A stretch of 64,000 nt of DNA from Chara braunii. Its lineage: Eukaryota; Streptophyta; Charophyceae; Charales; Characeae. A model generated the notes under the pieces. It was not told the origin of the DNA. It did not search any database and saw nothing but the letters and a program-made list of their open reading frames with translations. Position 1 is the first letter of the stretch; every line of letters starts with the position of its first letter. Below are positions 10,789 to 22,420 of the stretch, piece by piece. Position numbers and translations under genes: made by a program. The DNA is taken from assembly GCA_003427395.1 (NCBI GenBank), contig BFEA01000543.1:163149-227148 (forward strand), written 5' to 3'.

Positions 10789-11194
10789 GTTTTGTGGACC
10801 AATGGAACGGCCTCCAGGTATTCGCATTAGATTCGGTTGTGGTTGGCGTCACAGTTACGTTAGTACGGACGTTTTGGGGTGTTGAAACAGACTCCAAGTA
10901 TTAGTTATGGATTTCATTAAGGCTGGCATAACACTTACCTTAATACGGACTTATTGGGGTACTGAAACGGGCTTTAGGTGCCCAATTTACGAGGTTCAGT
11001 CGTGACTGATATAACATTTACCTTAGTATAGATTTATCGGGGTACCAAAACAGGTAATGGTCCAGAGATTTTAGTAGTGTGGCTGGCATAGTTGTCAACT
11101 TAGTACGTACTTATCGAGGTACCAAAACAGATTTTAGGTATTGGTATAGGGTCTAAAGTAATGTGGTTTGCGTAGTTGTCCCGCTAGTACTGAC
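10789..11194. repeat. Five diverged tandem units of about 81 bp
   Basis: Each unit begins TT(T/A)T(G/C)G(G/A)GGTACYRAAACRG and ends near (C/T)TTAGTACGKAC. Unit starts are at about 10789, 10871, 10949, 11032 and 11109. The units are diverged, so the array is old. Confidence 0.75.
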
Positions 11195-13869
11195 TACGAT
11201 TTTACAAGGGAGCGGAATATCTTCAACTCTCTGTGACATACTACAACTTGCCTAATAACTAGACTACTATTTGAAATATCAAATCATTTATCACCCAGAA
11301 CATCAACTTACCTATCAACTAGGGGAATCAATCCCCTTATCGACTAGGCTATTATGTTCCCTACTGGGCTATAAATTTGGTTATCAACTACGATCTTATA
11401 ACTACTGTTCTACACGAGAGTTGTCGTGCACAGTTATAAGAACATATAGTAGCATGTTCATACTTAGCTCTTGAGGTCCTCATGCAGTCGGGTTTACATG
11501 GCGTCTACTTAAACGGGGCCTGTATACGGGTAGGGGTCTTTTCTTAGCCCGGCTACCTGCAATCGTTGTCAGGTCAGGTCACCTCGCCACGATGGTGATG
11601 GATGATGGACCTGGTGGTTAACACTAAGGTAGGACATGGAGGATGCGGGTGCATCACGGCAAAAGATGAGAGGAAGGTTGGGTGGGGTCTCCATAGGGGG
11701 TCATCTACACAACCGAAACGGGCGATTCCTGTGGGTGACTGTCATTTGTCTCGTATCCCACCTCTACAACAACATGGGCTTAAAAACAAACATCATTATA
11801 TATATGTATATATATATACCACGTGTCAGCCTACGGAAAAAGTACCTCAACTTCAGTGATTTTTTACAATCAAACGCATGTGTTAAGAACTATGAAAATT
11901 GAACGGTTTGTAAATTTTGTTATTTCCAGAAAAAGAATATACAAATCACACCGCAAAATAGACCACAATGGCAATTCAATACATTTTTAATTTTATCACT
12001 CCCCTGATTCTTCCCACTCAGCTACCAGTAACCCTCTTCAACCTATGGTACTGGTCCCTGGACTTTAGGACGGCGGGGGTAGTGGTGGTTTAACACCCAC
12101 TTGCACGCATGAAAAAAAGAAAGTAAAAAAATTGAGGATAATTTTGTTTAGTATTCAATATAATTTTACCTTATATATTGCTTACTTAATGATGTTCATT
12201 CATATGCATTGAAACTTGGCACCTGCAAGATAACAGAAAACCCATAACAAAAAAATAATAAAAAAATCATCAAATAAACAAACTTGTGTAGCATCATGTT
12301 TTGGTTCGTTGACCGAACCAGAACGTTCGGGACCGAACGCAAACGAGTTGCGAAACTCTCCAAACGCGAACATAAAAATATATATATAAAAAAAAAACAA
12401 GAAAGGTTCTCAAAAAAATATGAAAAACAATATATGTGATATAAAATAACAATACAAACAAACTTTGTCTTGGAGGTATGCACAAATTCGTAACCAAACT
12501 CGAGTTAAAACACTAGTACCTTTGTTGGTTTGAAAATACTCGGACTTCGAACTTTCAGGAGGCCGAAACAAAACGACGGTCGCCGATCAAATTTATCAAC
12601 ACTGGGCTCGGTCTCTTGAAAGTTCGGGAGCTGGCAAGTACTTGTCGAAACCGGACGCCAAAGGTACTAGTGGTTTAAATCTATAAAAAAAAAGTTTTTT
12701 TTTTTTTTTTTAATATGTTCGGCCGAACACCCGAACATGTTCGGTGTACTACATAGAAACAAACCAATAACACCAACATAGTGGAAGACAAAATTTAGGC
12801 ATAGGAGGAGGTAAGTGAGAGGACAAAGAAGGGACTGACTTCTCAATATTATCTTGTGAGCAGATTATTATGAAGTGGCATTCAGGGACTCCGTCAAGGA
12901 TTAGAGGGTGGGTCATTGTCATTTGGAGTGGGCGGACAATCAGATCGAAGTAAATTGGAACTTGGGGGGTCAGTTGTAGGAAGCGGAGGGTGATTAGTCC
13001 TACTTGCTCTTATAGTGGTTGCTAGTCGTACAAGTGCTACAGAGGTGGTTATTTGGTGCACATGCAAAATCTCAAAAGAATCTAATCTTATTATACTATC
13101 AATGTCAGTATACTTAAGTTAATCACATGAGAATAAAAAAAAACAATACTCTATAAAATGTCTCTATATCTCAACAATTGTTTTTTTATATGTTGTATCC
13201 AACTCACTCTTTATATCATGGTTGTTTGAATCAATTAACTTAGATTCATCGACTTCCGCCAATGATAACTAATTTTTCAACAATATAAAAATTAATATCA
13301 TTTTCTTTTGCTAGTGTGTAGCGGGAGTGATGATGTTATTTTGTATGGTTGCGAGCATGGTGGCCGAGACTTCCACCAAGGGTGATGATCATATTGTTCA
13401 GGGATAAACGAGATTTGTGTCTAAAAATTGAAGTTGGAAGTAGAGATGGGGTATATCCACATCAATGAGGCATTTGTAACATGTCATGATGTGAGGATAA
13501 TGATGAGGACCGGGATGATGAAAACGATAGTGAGTGGGGGAACAAAAGGAAAGAGGATGAAGAATAGGACGTAGGAGATGAAAATGATCATACTGTGAAG
13601 GATGCTCTTGAAGAGGAGGGGGTTGATAACACTGGGCGGCAAATGATTTGCCCTACATTGCGCATGGTTATTTAAAAGTACTTTCTTGAGGTTCACTTGT
13701 AGGATTGATGTCGCTCTTCAGTCAATAAGGATACAGGGTTAGCATCAACCGCGATGATAGGGGGATGTAGGTTATCATCCCTTGCAACCATTTCAACCTT
13801 ATGCATATTTTCGGCTAAGGTTGACCGAGTTTCTACATCTGCATTTTATTGTTTGGAGGGCTGACGCAC
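11195..13869. other. AT-rich intergenic DNA, no gene seen
   Basis: Contains a short TA run (11796-11818), a poly-T run (12695-12710) and the repeat at 12540-12680 listed separately. No convincing coding sequence. Confidence 0.4.
12540..12680 (+). repeat. Modular GTGGTTTAAA repeat family, member
   Basis: Contains the family block GATCAAATTTATCAACACTG followed by GGGCTCGG, and ends with CTAGTGGTTTAAATC. Related members are near 14.1, 17.6, 18.5, 33.4, 37.6 and 38.8 kb. Confidence 0.55.
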
Positions 13870-14015
13870 GTAGGCAAGCGTGAGTGTGTATATTATAAAC
13901 TGTCACAATAACCACTTATTTTCACCCCAATAAGTAGATCTAAAATTGAAATAGTATTTCCTTATAATCTTATGTCGAGTTATATATGTGATATTTTACA
14001 ATATTATATTATTTT
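13870..14015. repeat. Dispersed AT-rich repeat, copy 2
   Basis: Diverged partner of 9700-9945, with TATTATAAACTGTCA, ATAACCACTTATTTTCACC and ACAATATTAT in the same order. Confidence 0.5.
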
Positions 14016-14104
14016 GATGACATTGTCATTGCATTGTTGTATTTCCTTTCAGTGGTACTTATGCGAGAAGGGAAGAGGGGAAACATAGAAAGATCAAAGG
14101 ATAA

Positions 14105-14225
14105 AAAAACAGTGTGCTACCAATCCAATTTAGCAAACGCAGGCATAACGTTTGACGTTTCGACCTCGTTTTCTTGTGGCGACAAGTTTTAAAATTTAAG
14201 GTTGGTGTTTTGTAGTAGTGGTTTG
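14105..14225 (+). repeat. Modular GTGGTTTAAA repeat family, member
   Basis: Carries the family block TTTCGACCTCGTTTTCTTGT and GGCGACAAGTTTT in the same order as 38959-38985. Confidence 0.6.
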
Positions 14226-16100
14226 AGGGAAAAAAGAACTCTAGAGAAGACAACTAAAGACTGTCGTCTTCACCGGGAAGTAACAATAAGGCGTTATATT
14301 CAACTAACCTAGGCTACTAGAGGCCCAGGACCACTTGCACTGCCAGGCCAAAAAAAAATTAAGAATAGAAAACGAAAATATTTCTTAATTTTGTAAAGAA
14401 ATTTGATGTGACCTTGAGGAAAACGTTGTTCAATCTGGCCTATAGCGGGCCATGTGCTAGACCAGTGGTAACGTTGCGCTAGAAAAACCTGTGACGGGTG
14501 GTGCGCTACGGTATCAATCATGCTGCACTAGCGCAACATCCCTGATGACGCATAGGAAACGGGGGATCGAATGGGCGTAACTGCGAGCGTGGGTGTGTTG
14601 TGTCGGAGCTTGTTGTAGGGTTGATGGGAGCCGAGGAGAGGTTGGGGCGCACGTGTGCCAAGGGGGAAGCCGCTTCAAAAAGATGCTACCAAGCCTGCGC
14701 CACATCCTAGTTCTGATTGACTCTTGTCAGTGATCCTGGATAAACGTGATGGGATGGAGGAAGATGTGCAACGGTCACCGAGATCTGCGCGACTTATATA
14801 AAAAAAAATGGAAGATGATAATGGGCTTCGTCCTCTGGCCACAGATACGAAACCTTGTTTAAAGCCAATTTCAAGGAGGATATCAACCTTGTTTGAAAAA
14901 GTTGATTGGGCTACTCGACTCTGTTATGTGCAGGGGTCACGACATGGGGAGTGTTGTGCTGCTTGTGTTGTTGGGTGCTTGGATCGATTCTCTTGCGAAC
15001 CGCAGTGATGCTCCTACTGCAAACTACGCCAATGATGATTTGTTTATAGGCTTGGTTTCTCCTTCTGTTACTTAGGATTATTAGTTCGTAGTTGTAGGCT
15101 TGTTTTTTCCATTCGTTGATTACCATTGTTAATTTCACATCTATAGTTAACAATGCGGCTGATAATTGCAGAATGAAATTGGGGTTGTTGAGTAATAGGC
15201 GATTGTGATTGAGGCGCTTAGATAAGGTTTCGCTAGTTTTATGGTTTTTGTGTTGATTGAGCTACTTCGTTATGGTGTGGTTAGGGATCTGCTTGACCGC
15301 GTGCCTTAGTCATCCCAGAGACAACAGTCAATGATATAAGCGACACTGGGCCCGTTTCCCAGTATATTTTAAAGGAAAGATAATTTTTTATATTTTGCAT
15401 TTTCATATTATTATTATTATTATTTTTTTTGTGGGACCTTCTGCGGTGCTTGCACAGCCGAGCAACCCAGGCATGGCCCGAGCGACAAGGCTGGTAGCCC
15501 AACAACTTACCCTTAAAAAAATAGATTTTTGTTTTTACTCACTTTTCTTCAAATAGAACGACCTTTTAAAGATGAAAAAGGGGGGTATACATGGGGTTGA
15601 AGCAGAGGGGCGCATTTTACTTTTCGCTCACCCATAACCTAACCCGCCCAATTTGTTTTTTGTACCCCACGCCCAGCCCGCCTGCCACCCACTCGACAGG
15701 TGACCAAGGCCAACACTTCACCCACCTTTCACCCACCTTTCACCCACCCATGACACAAAAATGCCCACTAGATGCATACGCCCATCACCCACCCAATGAG
15801 GCATAGGTGGACTCAAGCCCAACCCAATCACCTTGTGGGTCGGGTGCGACAGTTGGGTGCGGCTATGGGCACCCGGTGCCCACCCTCTGATTGAAAGGGG
15901 TTTTGACTTCCAAAGGTATATTAAAATTTTATTTTTGTTATGTTTTCTTTCCCTCCACCCACCGAATTTACAAGGAATTATGAAGTGACCCTCAACCAAC
16001 AGTTGGTGGCATTGCAATTCTAAAGAATCTAAACAACATATTATTTTTAAAGATTTTTTTCGTTTTAATTTTGGGGTCCCACATTAGTTGCCAATTTATC
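14226..16100. other. No gene seen
   Basis: Mixed sequence including a short tandem of TTCACCCACC (15717-15752) and (TTA)n at 15409-15423. No recognised coding region. Confidence 0.4.
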
Positions 16101-16106
16101 GAATAC

Positions 16107-16128
16107 AACGCCTAGGCGCCTAGGCGTT
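16107..16128. repeat. Perfect 22-nt palindrome
   Basis: AACGCCTAGGC followed by its exact reverse complement GCCTAGGCGTT, with no spacer. Confidence 0.95.
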
Positions 16129-16344
16129 AAAACAAATATAACGTTTGTCGAGGGCTATTTTGAAATACAACACCCACAAGTTATTTTTTGATGAAGACCA
16201 ATGTAGGCTTGGGGGAGGTGCGGGTGTCGAGGGTTCCCCCCCCAATTAAAGAAAAATGTATTTTTTTCGTTTTTCGGTTGGAGATAATTTTGTTCCCCTT
16301 TTCGGTTGGAGAATCAAAGAAAACACAATTGGTTGATTGTTTTT

Positions 16345-16580
16345 TTGATCAATTGATTGATTGATTGATTGATAATTGATGGGTAGATTAACTTGTTGAT
16401 TTACTTGTCGATTGATCGCTTGATTGATTGATTGATTGATTAATAATGGATTGAGTAATTGTAAAAAAAAAAAAAAAGTGTGCAAAGATGAAATTGATTG
16501 ATTAATTTACTGCTTGATTGATGATTGATGATTCATTGGTAGACTGATTGGTTGGTTGATTGATTGATGGATTGATTGAT
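16345..16580. repeat. (GATT)n-rich imperfect microsatellite
   Basis: Several blocks of TTGATTGATTGA separated by diverged spacers and an A15 run at 16462-16476. Confidence 0.9.
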
Positions 16581-16611
16581 TAAATAAAAAAAACAACAGC
16601 GAAAAAAACGC

Positions 16612-16680
16612 ACGCACACAAACGCATGCACACTCACATGCGCACACACAGACACACTCGCCAACACACACACAAGCGCG

Positions 16681-16719
<39 letters not shown>

Positions 16720-16841
16720 CCCCCCTCCCCACACACACACATATGCCCACATACACACACAAACACACGCACACACATACAAAGACATACCCTCTCTCTC
16801 TCTCACACTCTCTTTTTATCACGCAATTCCACCCCCCTATT

Positions 16842-16909
<68 letters not shown>

Positions 16910-17284
16910 NNNNNNNNNNNNNNNNNNNNNNNNNNNNNNNNNNNNNNNNNNNNNNNNNNNNNNNNNNNNNNNNNNNNNNNNNNNNNNNNNNNNNNNNNNN
17001 NNNNNNNNNNNNNNNNNNNNNNNNNNNNNNNNNNNNNNNNNNNNNNNNNNNNNNNNNNNNNNNNNNNNNNNNNNNNNNNNNNNNNNNNNNNNNNNNNNNN
17101 NNNNNNNNNNNNNNNNNNNNNNNNNNNNNNNNNNNNNNNNNNNNNNNNNNNNNNNNNNNNNNNNNNNNNNNNNNNNNNNNNNNNNNNNNNNNNNNNNNNN
17201 NNNNNNNNNNNNNNNNNNNNNNNNNNNNNNNNNNNNNNNNNNNNNNNNNNNNNNNNNNNNNNNNNNNNNNNNNNNNNNNNNNNN
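16612..17284. repeat. (CA)n and (CT)n arrays running into an assembly gap
   Basis: CA-rich sequence at 16612-16783, (CT)n at 16846-16909, then 375 N at 16910-17284. The gap probably reflects unresolved microsatellite, so distances across it are uncertain. Confidence 0.95.
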
Positions 17285-17353
17285 TTTTCTTGCTCGTTAC
17301 TTCCGTTTTTTTTTTTTTTTTAAATATATTGAAAGGCAAAAAAAACAAAAAGG

Positions 17354-17475
17354 GATATCATCAAACAGAGCTGCCCGGTAAACCGTAGGCAGAGAGGGAG
17401 AAGAGGACAACAAACGAGGGGCTCTGACAAACAGTTTCATCGGAGTTTCACTGACTCAACCCTCAACAGTCTGGA
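17354..17475 (-). repeat. Hammerhead-family element with decayed ribozyme
   Basis: On the minus strand, from 17475 downwards: CAGACUGUU, GAGG, a shortened helix I and core, stem II remnant with the UGAAACU loop, GAUGAAAC, then the CCCCTCGTTTG segment and the stem-loop at 17371-17392, ending at ATCATC/TTT. The CUGAUGA core and the 3' strand of helix I are lost, so self-cleavage is not expected. The fixed end is the same as in the other copies. Confidence 0.75.
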
Positions 17476-17584
17476 GAATTCCGTACCTGACTACACTATA
17501 AGCGACAATCATCCTTACCCCCGATTGTGGTTACACATCACCGACTGCCCGACAACTGATACCTTGAGGTGGGCACAAACCATG

Positions 17585-17790
17585 ACCCTTAAACCACAAG
17601 TACACGACCCAGCCCTGCAGTCTGCAACTTGTTGCCACAAGAAAACGAGGCCGAAATGTCAAATGCTGGGCCCGACGTTGATAAATTCGATCGGTGGCCT
17701 TGTTTTCGTTTCACGCCTCCAGAATTTGAGGTGCCAGACCCGGTGCCCATGTATTGGTGCTTTAAGGTACCGGTGACGAAAATCAAAGCA
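17585..17790 (-). repeat. Modular GTGGTTTAAA repeat family, member
   Basis: Reverse-complement arrangement of the 38.8-39.2 kb copy: TTAAACCACAAGTACA, then CTTGTTGCCACAAGAAAACG, then GGCCCGACGTTGATAAATTC, ending near CTTTAAGGTACCGGT. Confidence 0.65.
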
Positions 17791-18487
17791 AACTATATAT
17801 TATTTTTTGTGCATTATGCAGAATTATGCGAACCTCGTCTGTACGGCCATGCACCCATCTGTCCATCCGTTCGTACGGGCCGTACGTGGACCCCTGTACG
17901 AAGTACGGGGTACTACACTGGTGAAGACGGTAGCACCGGTTGCCAGTCAAGGGTGGAGTTGCCGGGAAAAATGAGCTATATTGGCGTTGCACAATACGTA
18001 TCATTGGTAGCCACTCCTATAGAGGACATTACCAAGTCGAGTACGGACTGTTGAAGCACTGCATCCCTTTCTCGCAAATGCAATTGCTGCACCAAATGTC
18101 GTGACATAGACAAATATGATAGACAACGTGCCTCCCACATGCTAGGAACACAAGCGGAAGGACCACAATTGCACGCGGATTGCTGTCCGAGTTTTTTTAT
18201 ACAAACGACCTATCATGTGAGGGTTTCGAACAGGAGTACAACATCTTTTTTATTGACTTCGTCCCCGTAATCCTCATGGCACAAAGGACATCGATCACAT
18301 GCTAGGTGAATTTTCAGTGAGTCATGACAAAAAACGCATTGTGTAAAGTTTTTTAAGGTTTTGCAGCTGACATTGCCTACCTTGTACCTGCCGCAGTTCA
18401 GTTCAACTCGAATGATGATATTTCAAGGTCCTCTCCTTTCTAAAGCTAATTTGTTTCGCAACTCCCGAATGATGATACTTAAATGTC

Positions 18488-18640
18488 CTCCACTTTCTTA
18501 AACCACCAGTAGTTGGGCCAGCTATCGACTGCGGGGAAAAAAAGAGTAGAAACATTTCTAGTCGGATGAATTTGGGCGCTCCTGTAGTTGCCCGTACGTT
18601 TCCTAAAATTGTGGCGCGTTAACGGACACGACTCTAGGAA
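18488..18640 (-). repeat. Modular GTGGTTTAAA repeat family, second-module copy
   Basis: TTAAACCACCAGTAGTTGGG, CCAGCTATCGACTG, AGTAGAAACATTTCTAGTC and GGATGAATTTGGGC match module 2 of the copy at 38818-39165 in reverse complement. Confidence 0.65.
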
Positions 18641-18787
18641 GTGCTGGTGGCTCAAAAAAGATTCGTTTCGCAACTGCTCGGCGTGGTGGCGACAACCTTT
18701 CAACACGCCACACTTCGAGTGTTTCTTGTGAGATTTATTTCTCTGCCTCTGGCTAATGTGTTTGTTCCTCATTTGGCAAGGATAAAA

Positions 18788-19190
18788 AAGGTACAGGTAC
18801 ACAGGTAAAAAAATAGGGAGTGCAGGGCTGTATAGCAAACTCGAAGCCCCAATGCATAGCTTGATTGTCATATATATTGCGCCATTGTTTGGCTATGGTA
18901 CATGCTGCCAAAATCAAGCTTTGCTCACGGGCTAAGGTCTTTGCTATAGCAGGCAAAGACCTAAGACCTAAACAAACCACGCATGGCTGGTAACCAGGTT
19001 CCGAAATCCAGACTCCCAGCTCGCTCTTTCGAGCCACATTTCTTCGTAGAGGCTCGCTTGAGCAGAAAGGTCTGGCCAGAGTGGTTGGAGACACTCGAAG
19101 AGACTCGCCAGAGTCGTAACTGTATGATATCGGACAGGATGAGGAAGGTCGAGGTACACGCGTAGAAAAAAAGGGAGTCCAGAGCTGCAC
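18788..19190. repeat. Pair of direct repeats of about 45 bp
   Basis: GGTACAGGTACACAGGTA, then AAAAAAATAGGGAGTGCAGG (18790-18828), recurs as GAGGTACACGCGTAG, then AAAAAAAGGGAGTCCAGAGC (19149-19186). The two copies are about 360 bp apart. Confidence 0.6.
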
Positions 19191-19689
19191 TTGGGACATG
19201 AACATAGGATGCTGTGGAGGGTGAGATGGCATCCAAGATAGTCCATGAGAGTAAGGATGCGTACGTACTCTCCATGATCGTTACTGCCATGCCGGCAGTA
19301 AAGTGGGCTCACGATGTGATAAGCCAGGATGCGTACTCAGTGCCTTCCCGTACCCTCAGAAGAAAATCCCACGTAAAGCCTCGAAGTACGGGTTCTAGGT
19401 GATTGGGAAGAACGGGGGTTATTTTTTTCTTTTTGTCCTTTTCTTGAGCAGAGGAGGGATGGAAGAGAAACATATTTTTCCTTTCCGAGACTGCCCCTGA
19501 TGTCTTTCTTGCGTGGCCGGTTAGCGACCGCGCCGGTGCTTTTCAAATTTTTGCGCGCCGCATAAACCTGTTCCCCCGCTTTGCATCCCCACGCCATCTT
19601 CCTCTCTAGCCGCTCATTTCCTTCTTGCATGCCTCTTCGTCTTCCCCTGAGCAACGTCTGATCCTCTCCATTACCCATCATCGATAACG

Positions 19690-20644
19690 ATTGGCTGTGT
19701 AATTGGGATGGTTAGATCAATGTGGTGACAGTGGAAGGCGCGTACCACTTAAACCCACCCCAATCACACAGATCATTCGACTTGCCTCCTTCGATCCTTC
19801 AGGAACTTCGGCCCTTTCTCTGCCCCACTTATCTACACCCCATGCTACCCACACCTCACGCTGGCTCCGCACCGCCTTCCGTGCTATAAATTCTCGCAAC
19901 CCCTTCCTCTTCTTCTCTTTGATCTCGGCTGCAAGCTGCGTGAGCTATGCATTAGGTCTGTGGTGTCGAACAGGCTTGACAAGCCCAAGTGAAAGGCGGA
20001 GTGACGACGTGGGACGGGCTTAGCGATACTCTTGAGGTAAGCCAGTCGGAGGGACTGAGCGGTGGTGGAGGCCGGACGCCGCAGCCGCAGGGCCTTGTGG
20101 CTACGGTTGTCCGAAGTTCCGAGAGATTGGGGGCTGGGCCCTGAGCGGCCAGCCGTGTGAGAAATTGTGTATTAAGGACTCACATTTATTTCCATTGCTG
20201 CTTTGTCTCCGTGTGATGTGTGCATGGCCCCAATGCATGGGTATTCTGTCGTATGCATGCGGTGGTACAAGAGTTAATTGACAAATTCTCATTGTCCACT
20301 GGAGCTTGATGTGTGTGTGTGTGCACGCTTAAAGGCGCGTTGGTAGCGACTGCTGGGTGTCGACCGTCTGTATGGATGCATGAGTGTGTTGGTCCCTGCG
20401 CCCTTCCCCGATCCCACTTTCGCTCTTGACGTCGCGCGTGCTCGTGGGACTTGCGTCAGCCTTCTCTTTCTCTCTCCCTCTTTCTCTTCGTGCACGGATC
20501 CGGATCCAGGCGAAACGGGTAATTTCACTCGATACCCAAAGAGATCGGTCGTTCGCGTCTCCGTGACGGGGCTGATATCTCCACAACTCAACAAACCCCG
20601 GATCCCCAGCTCAGCCTATTGGCTGACACAGAAATACACACACA

Positions 20645-20705
<61 letters not shown>

Positions 20706-21600
20706 GATCGTTTTCCTTCTATCGATCTTTGCATGAGTCCACGCTTGTCCCTACAGACGCCGGCGCGGGCCCTTGCCCGTGCTCCACCTTTGTGCCTGTC
20801 TCTTGCAACGGGCTACCGCCCTTCCCAATCGCAGACGACCACAGCGTGTACTGCGAAGCGCACGTGCGGAGCGCTCTAAGACGGACCGAGTAGATCTGGC
20901 TGCATAAGCCTGTGAGAGCTTGCCGTATCGGAGGGAGTGTGTTTGGTGTGCTTTGCGTTAACTGACCAGTTCTCTTCCCCTCCCCTGATAGTACCCTACA
21001 CTGATCTCACGGTGTTGCTCAGCAGCTCACACGACGTGGCGGCCTAGTTTAACTACTGCTGGTGTCGCCAGAGGGATTCATGTTCCTGGCTGCGATTAGT
21101 CCTGGGATACGTGGGTGCGGCTCGATTCCGAGAACTCTCCCACAACGCGAGCGCGCTGCCGGCTAATTTTCAAACTCGGGTTCCTTTGGTTTACCCCACC
21201 CTCGACGACCCCGCACCAGGATGTTCGCATGGGCTCGACAAGTCTGACACTGAGGTATGAGATCTCCGAGGTTCGGCCGCCCCAAGCTCCGCGCCAAAAA
21301 GGTGCCCTGGGGAACGGAAAACTCTATTTCCCCGTCATTTCATCTCTTGCCATTCCTTCCCTTTTCTATTGTTTCCTTTTCCGTCGATTGTCATACCGGA
21401 AGGAGCTTCCCTCCTGTCCTTTCCCCTCGACGCCGTCTCGAACCCCCATGCTATTGGTGGGGAGCGTCACCTGCTGGAAACCGGGTCCAGAGTCCAGTTT
21501 TCAGAGATCATGTGTAGTATCGATTCTGATCAGTTTAATACCCAACCGCCCCCCCCCGCCAAAAACAAAAACAGTTTTCTGAGATTTGTCCGCGGAAGGT
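19690..21600. other. GC-rich region without recognised gene
   Basis: More GC-rich and CpG-richer than its flanks, with pyrimidine-rich stretches and a TATA-like GCTATAAATTC at 19884. Several frames of 100-155 codons exist (for example 19703-20023 and 21115-21582, plus) but none shows a recognisable motif. It could hold a promoter and first exon, which I cannot demonstrate. Confidence 0.3.
20636..20701. repeat. (AC)n(AG)n compound microsatellite
   Basis: (AC)n followed directly by (AG)n. Confidence 0.95.
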
Positions 21601-21639
21601 GAAAATGGGCATTTGGACTGCAGGGGCCAGGATCGAGTA

Positions 21640-21670
21640 CCCGGAGTTCCAGGGCCCCTGGAACTCCGGG
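21640..21670. repeat. 31-nt palindrome
   Basis: CCCGGAGTTCCAGGG abuts CCCCTGGAACTCCGGG, its reverse complement. CCCGGAGTTC occurs again as a half-copy at 21692-21702. Confidence 0.9.
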
Positions 21671-22100
21671 CAGTCGATGCTGGCATAGAGTACCCGGAGT
21701 TCAAGGGGATTCACTGAACAGACATAACGAGGGGAAATGGGGAACGGGGGCTGCTTCTTTTATCCCGTTGTTCAACTCAATTGTTTTTGGTCAGTTAGGA
21801 ACACCCCCCTGGGGGGGCAGCAGAGGGTTTCACCACGACTTCAGCGGCCTCACCCATTCTAAGGCTGCCATATAGGAAGCATTTTCCTGAGCTGTTTCCT
21901 TTCGTCTGCCTGTAGCTACTTTTCCTCCAGTCCCCTCTTATATATTTTCTTAGAGGCCGTACCATGTGTTCTCCACAAGGGCCACAGTCTCTATATGCAA
22001 ACACGATGGGATGGCACAACAGCAGTCCTCTGAACGGACCCCTTCACCATTAGTGCCCGAACACGTCGGTCTAGATGGGCTTGGGAGGCCACCATAACGC

Positions 22101-22420
22101 ACGCTATGCCATGAGGATGCCTACTCGCTTCCCAACATATCCACGCCACCCGTATTCTTCTTCTTCTCGAGCTGCAGAGCTCACGACTAAACGTAGACAT
22201 TATTCCCGATTGATGAGCCAGATCAAGTCTGATATTGGTCATCGTCAAGGGTAAATATTGTGCAGACAATGTTCCCCATTGAAGTGTCAGATCAGATACT
22301 GGTCATAGTAAGGGGTGCTATGCCATGAGGGTGCCGACTCAGACGATGTTGCCCGACTATCACACAGGGTGGGAGAATTCTCCGCATAGGTAATAACATC
22401 GAAATGGCCCAGGCGAGATG
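22101..22420. repeat. Degenerate tandem duplication, period about 210 bp
   Basis: CTATGCCATGAGGATGCC (22104) recurs as CTATGCCATGAGGGTGCC (22318). TGATATTGGTCATCGTCAAG (22230) recurs as AGATACTGGTCATAGTAAGG (22295), but 65 bp away and in different register, so the structure is rearranged. Confidence 0.5.

Noticed and set aside
14540-14575. CTGATGA followed by GAAAC on the plus strand, hammerhead-like
   Set aside because: The seven bases between them cannot form helix II, and no complementary helix I or III strands are present.
16626-17381. Long open frames through CA/CT repeats and the N gap
   Set aside because: These are microsatellite translations (His-Thr, Ser-Leu, Arg-Glu) and cross unknown sequence.
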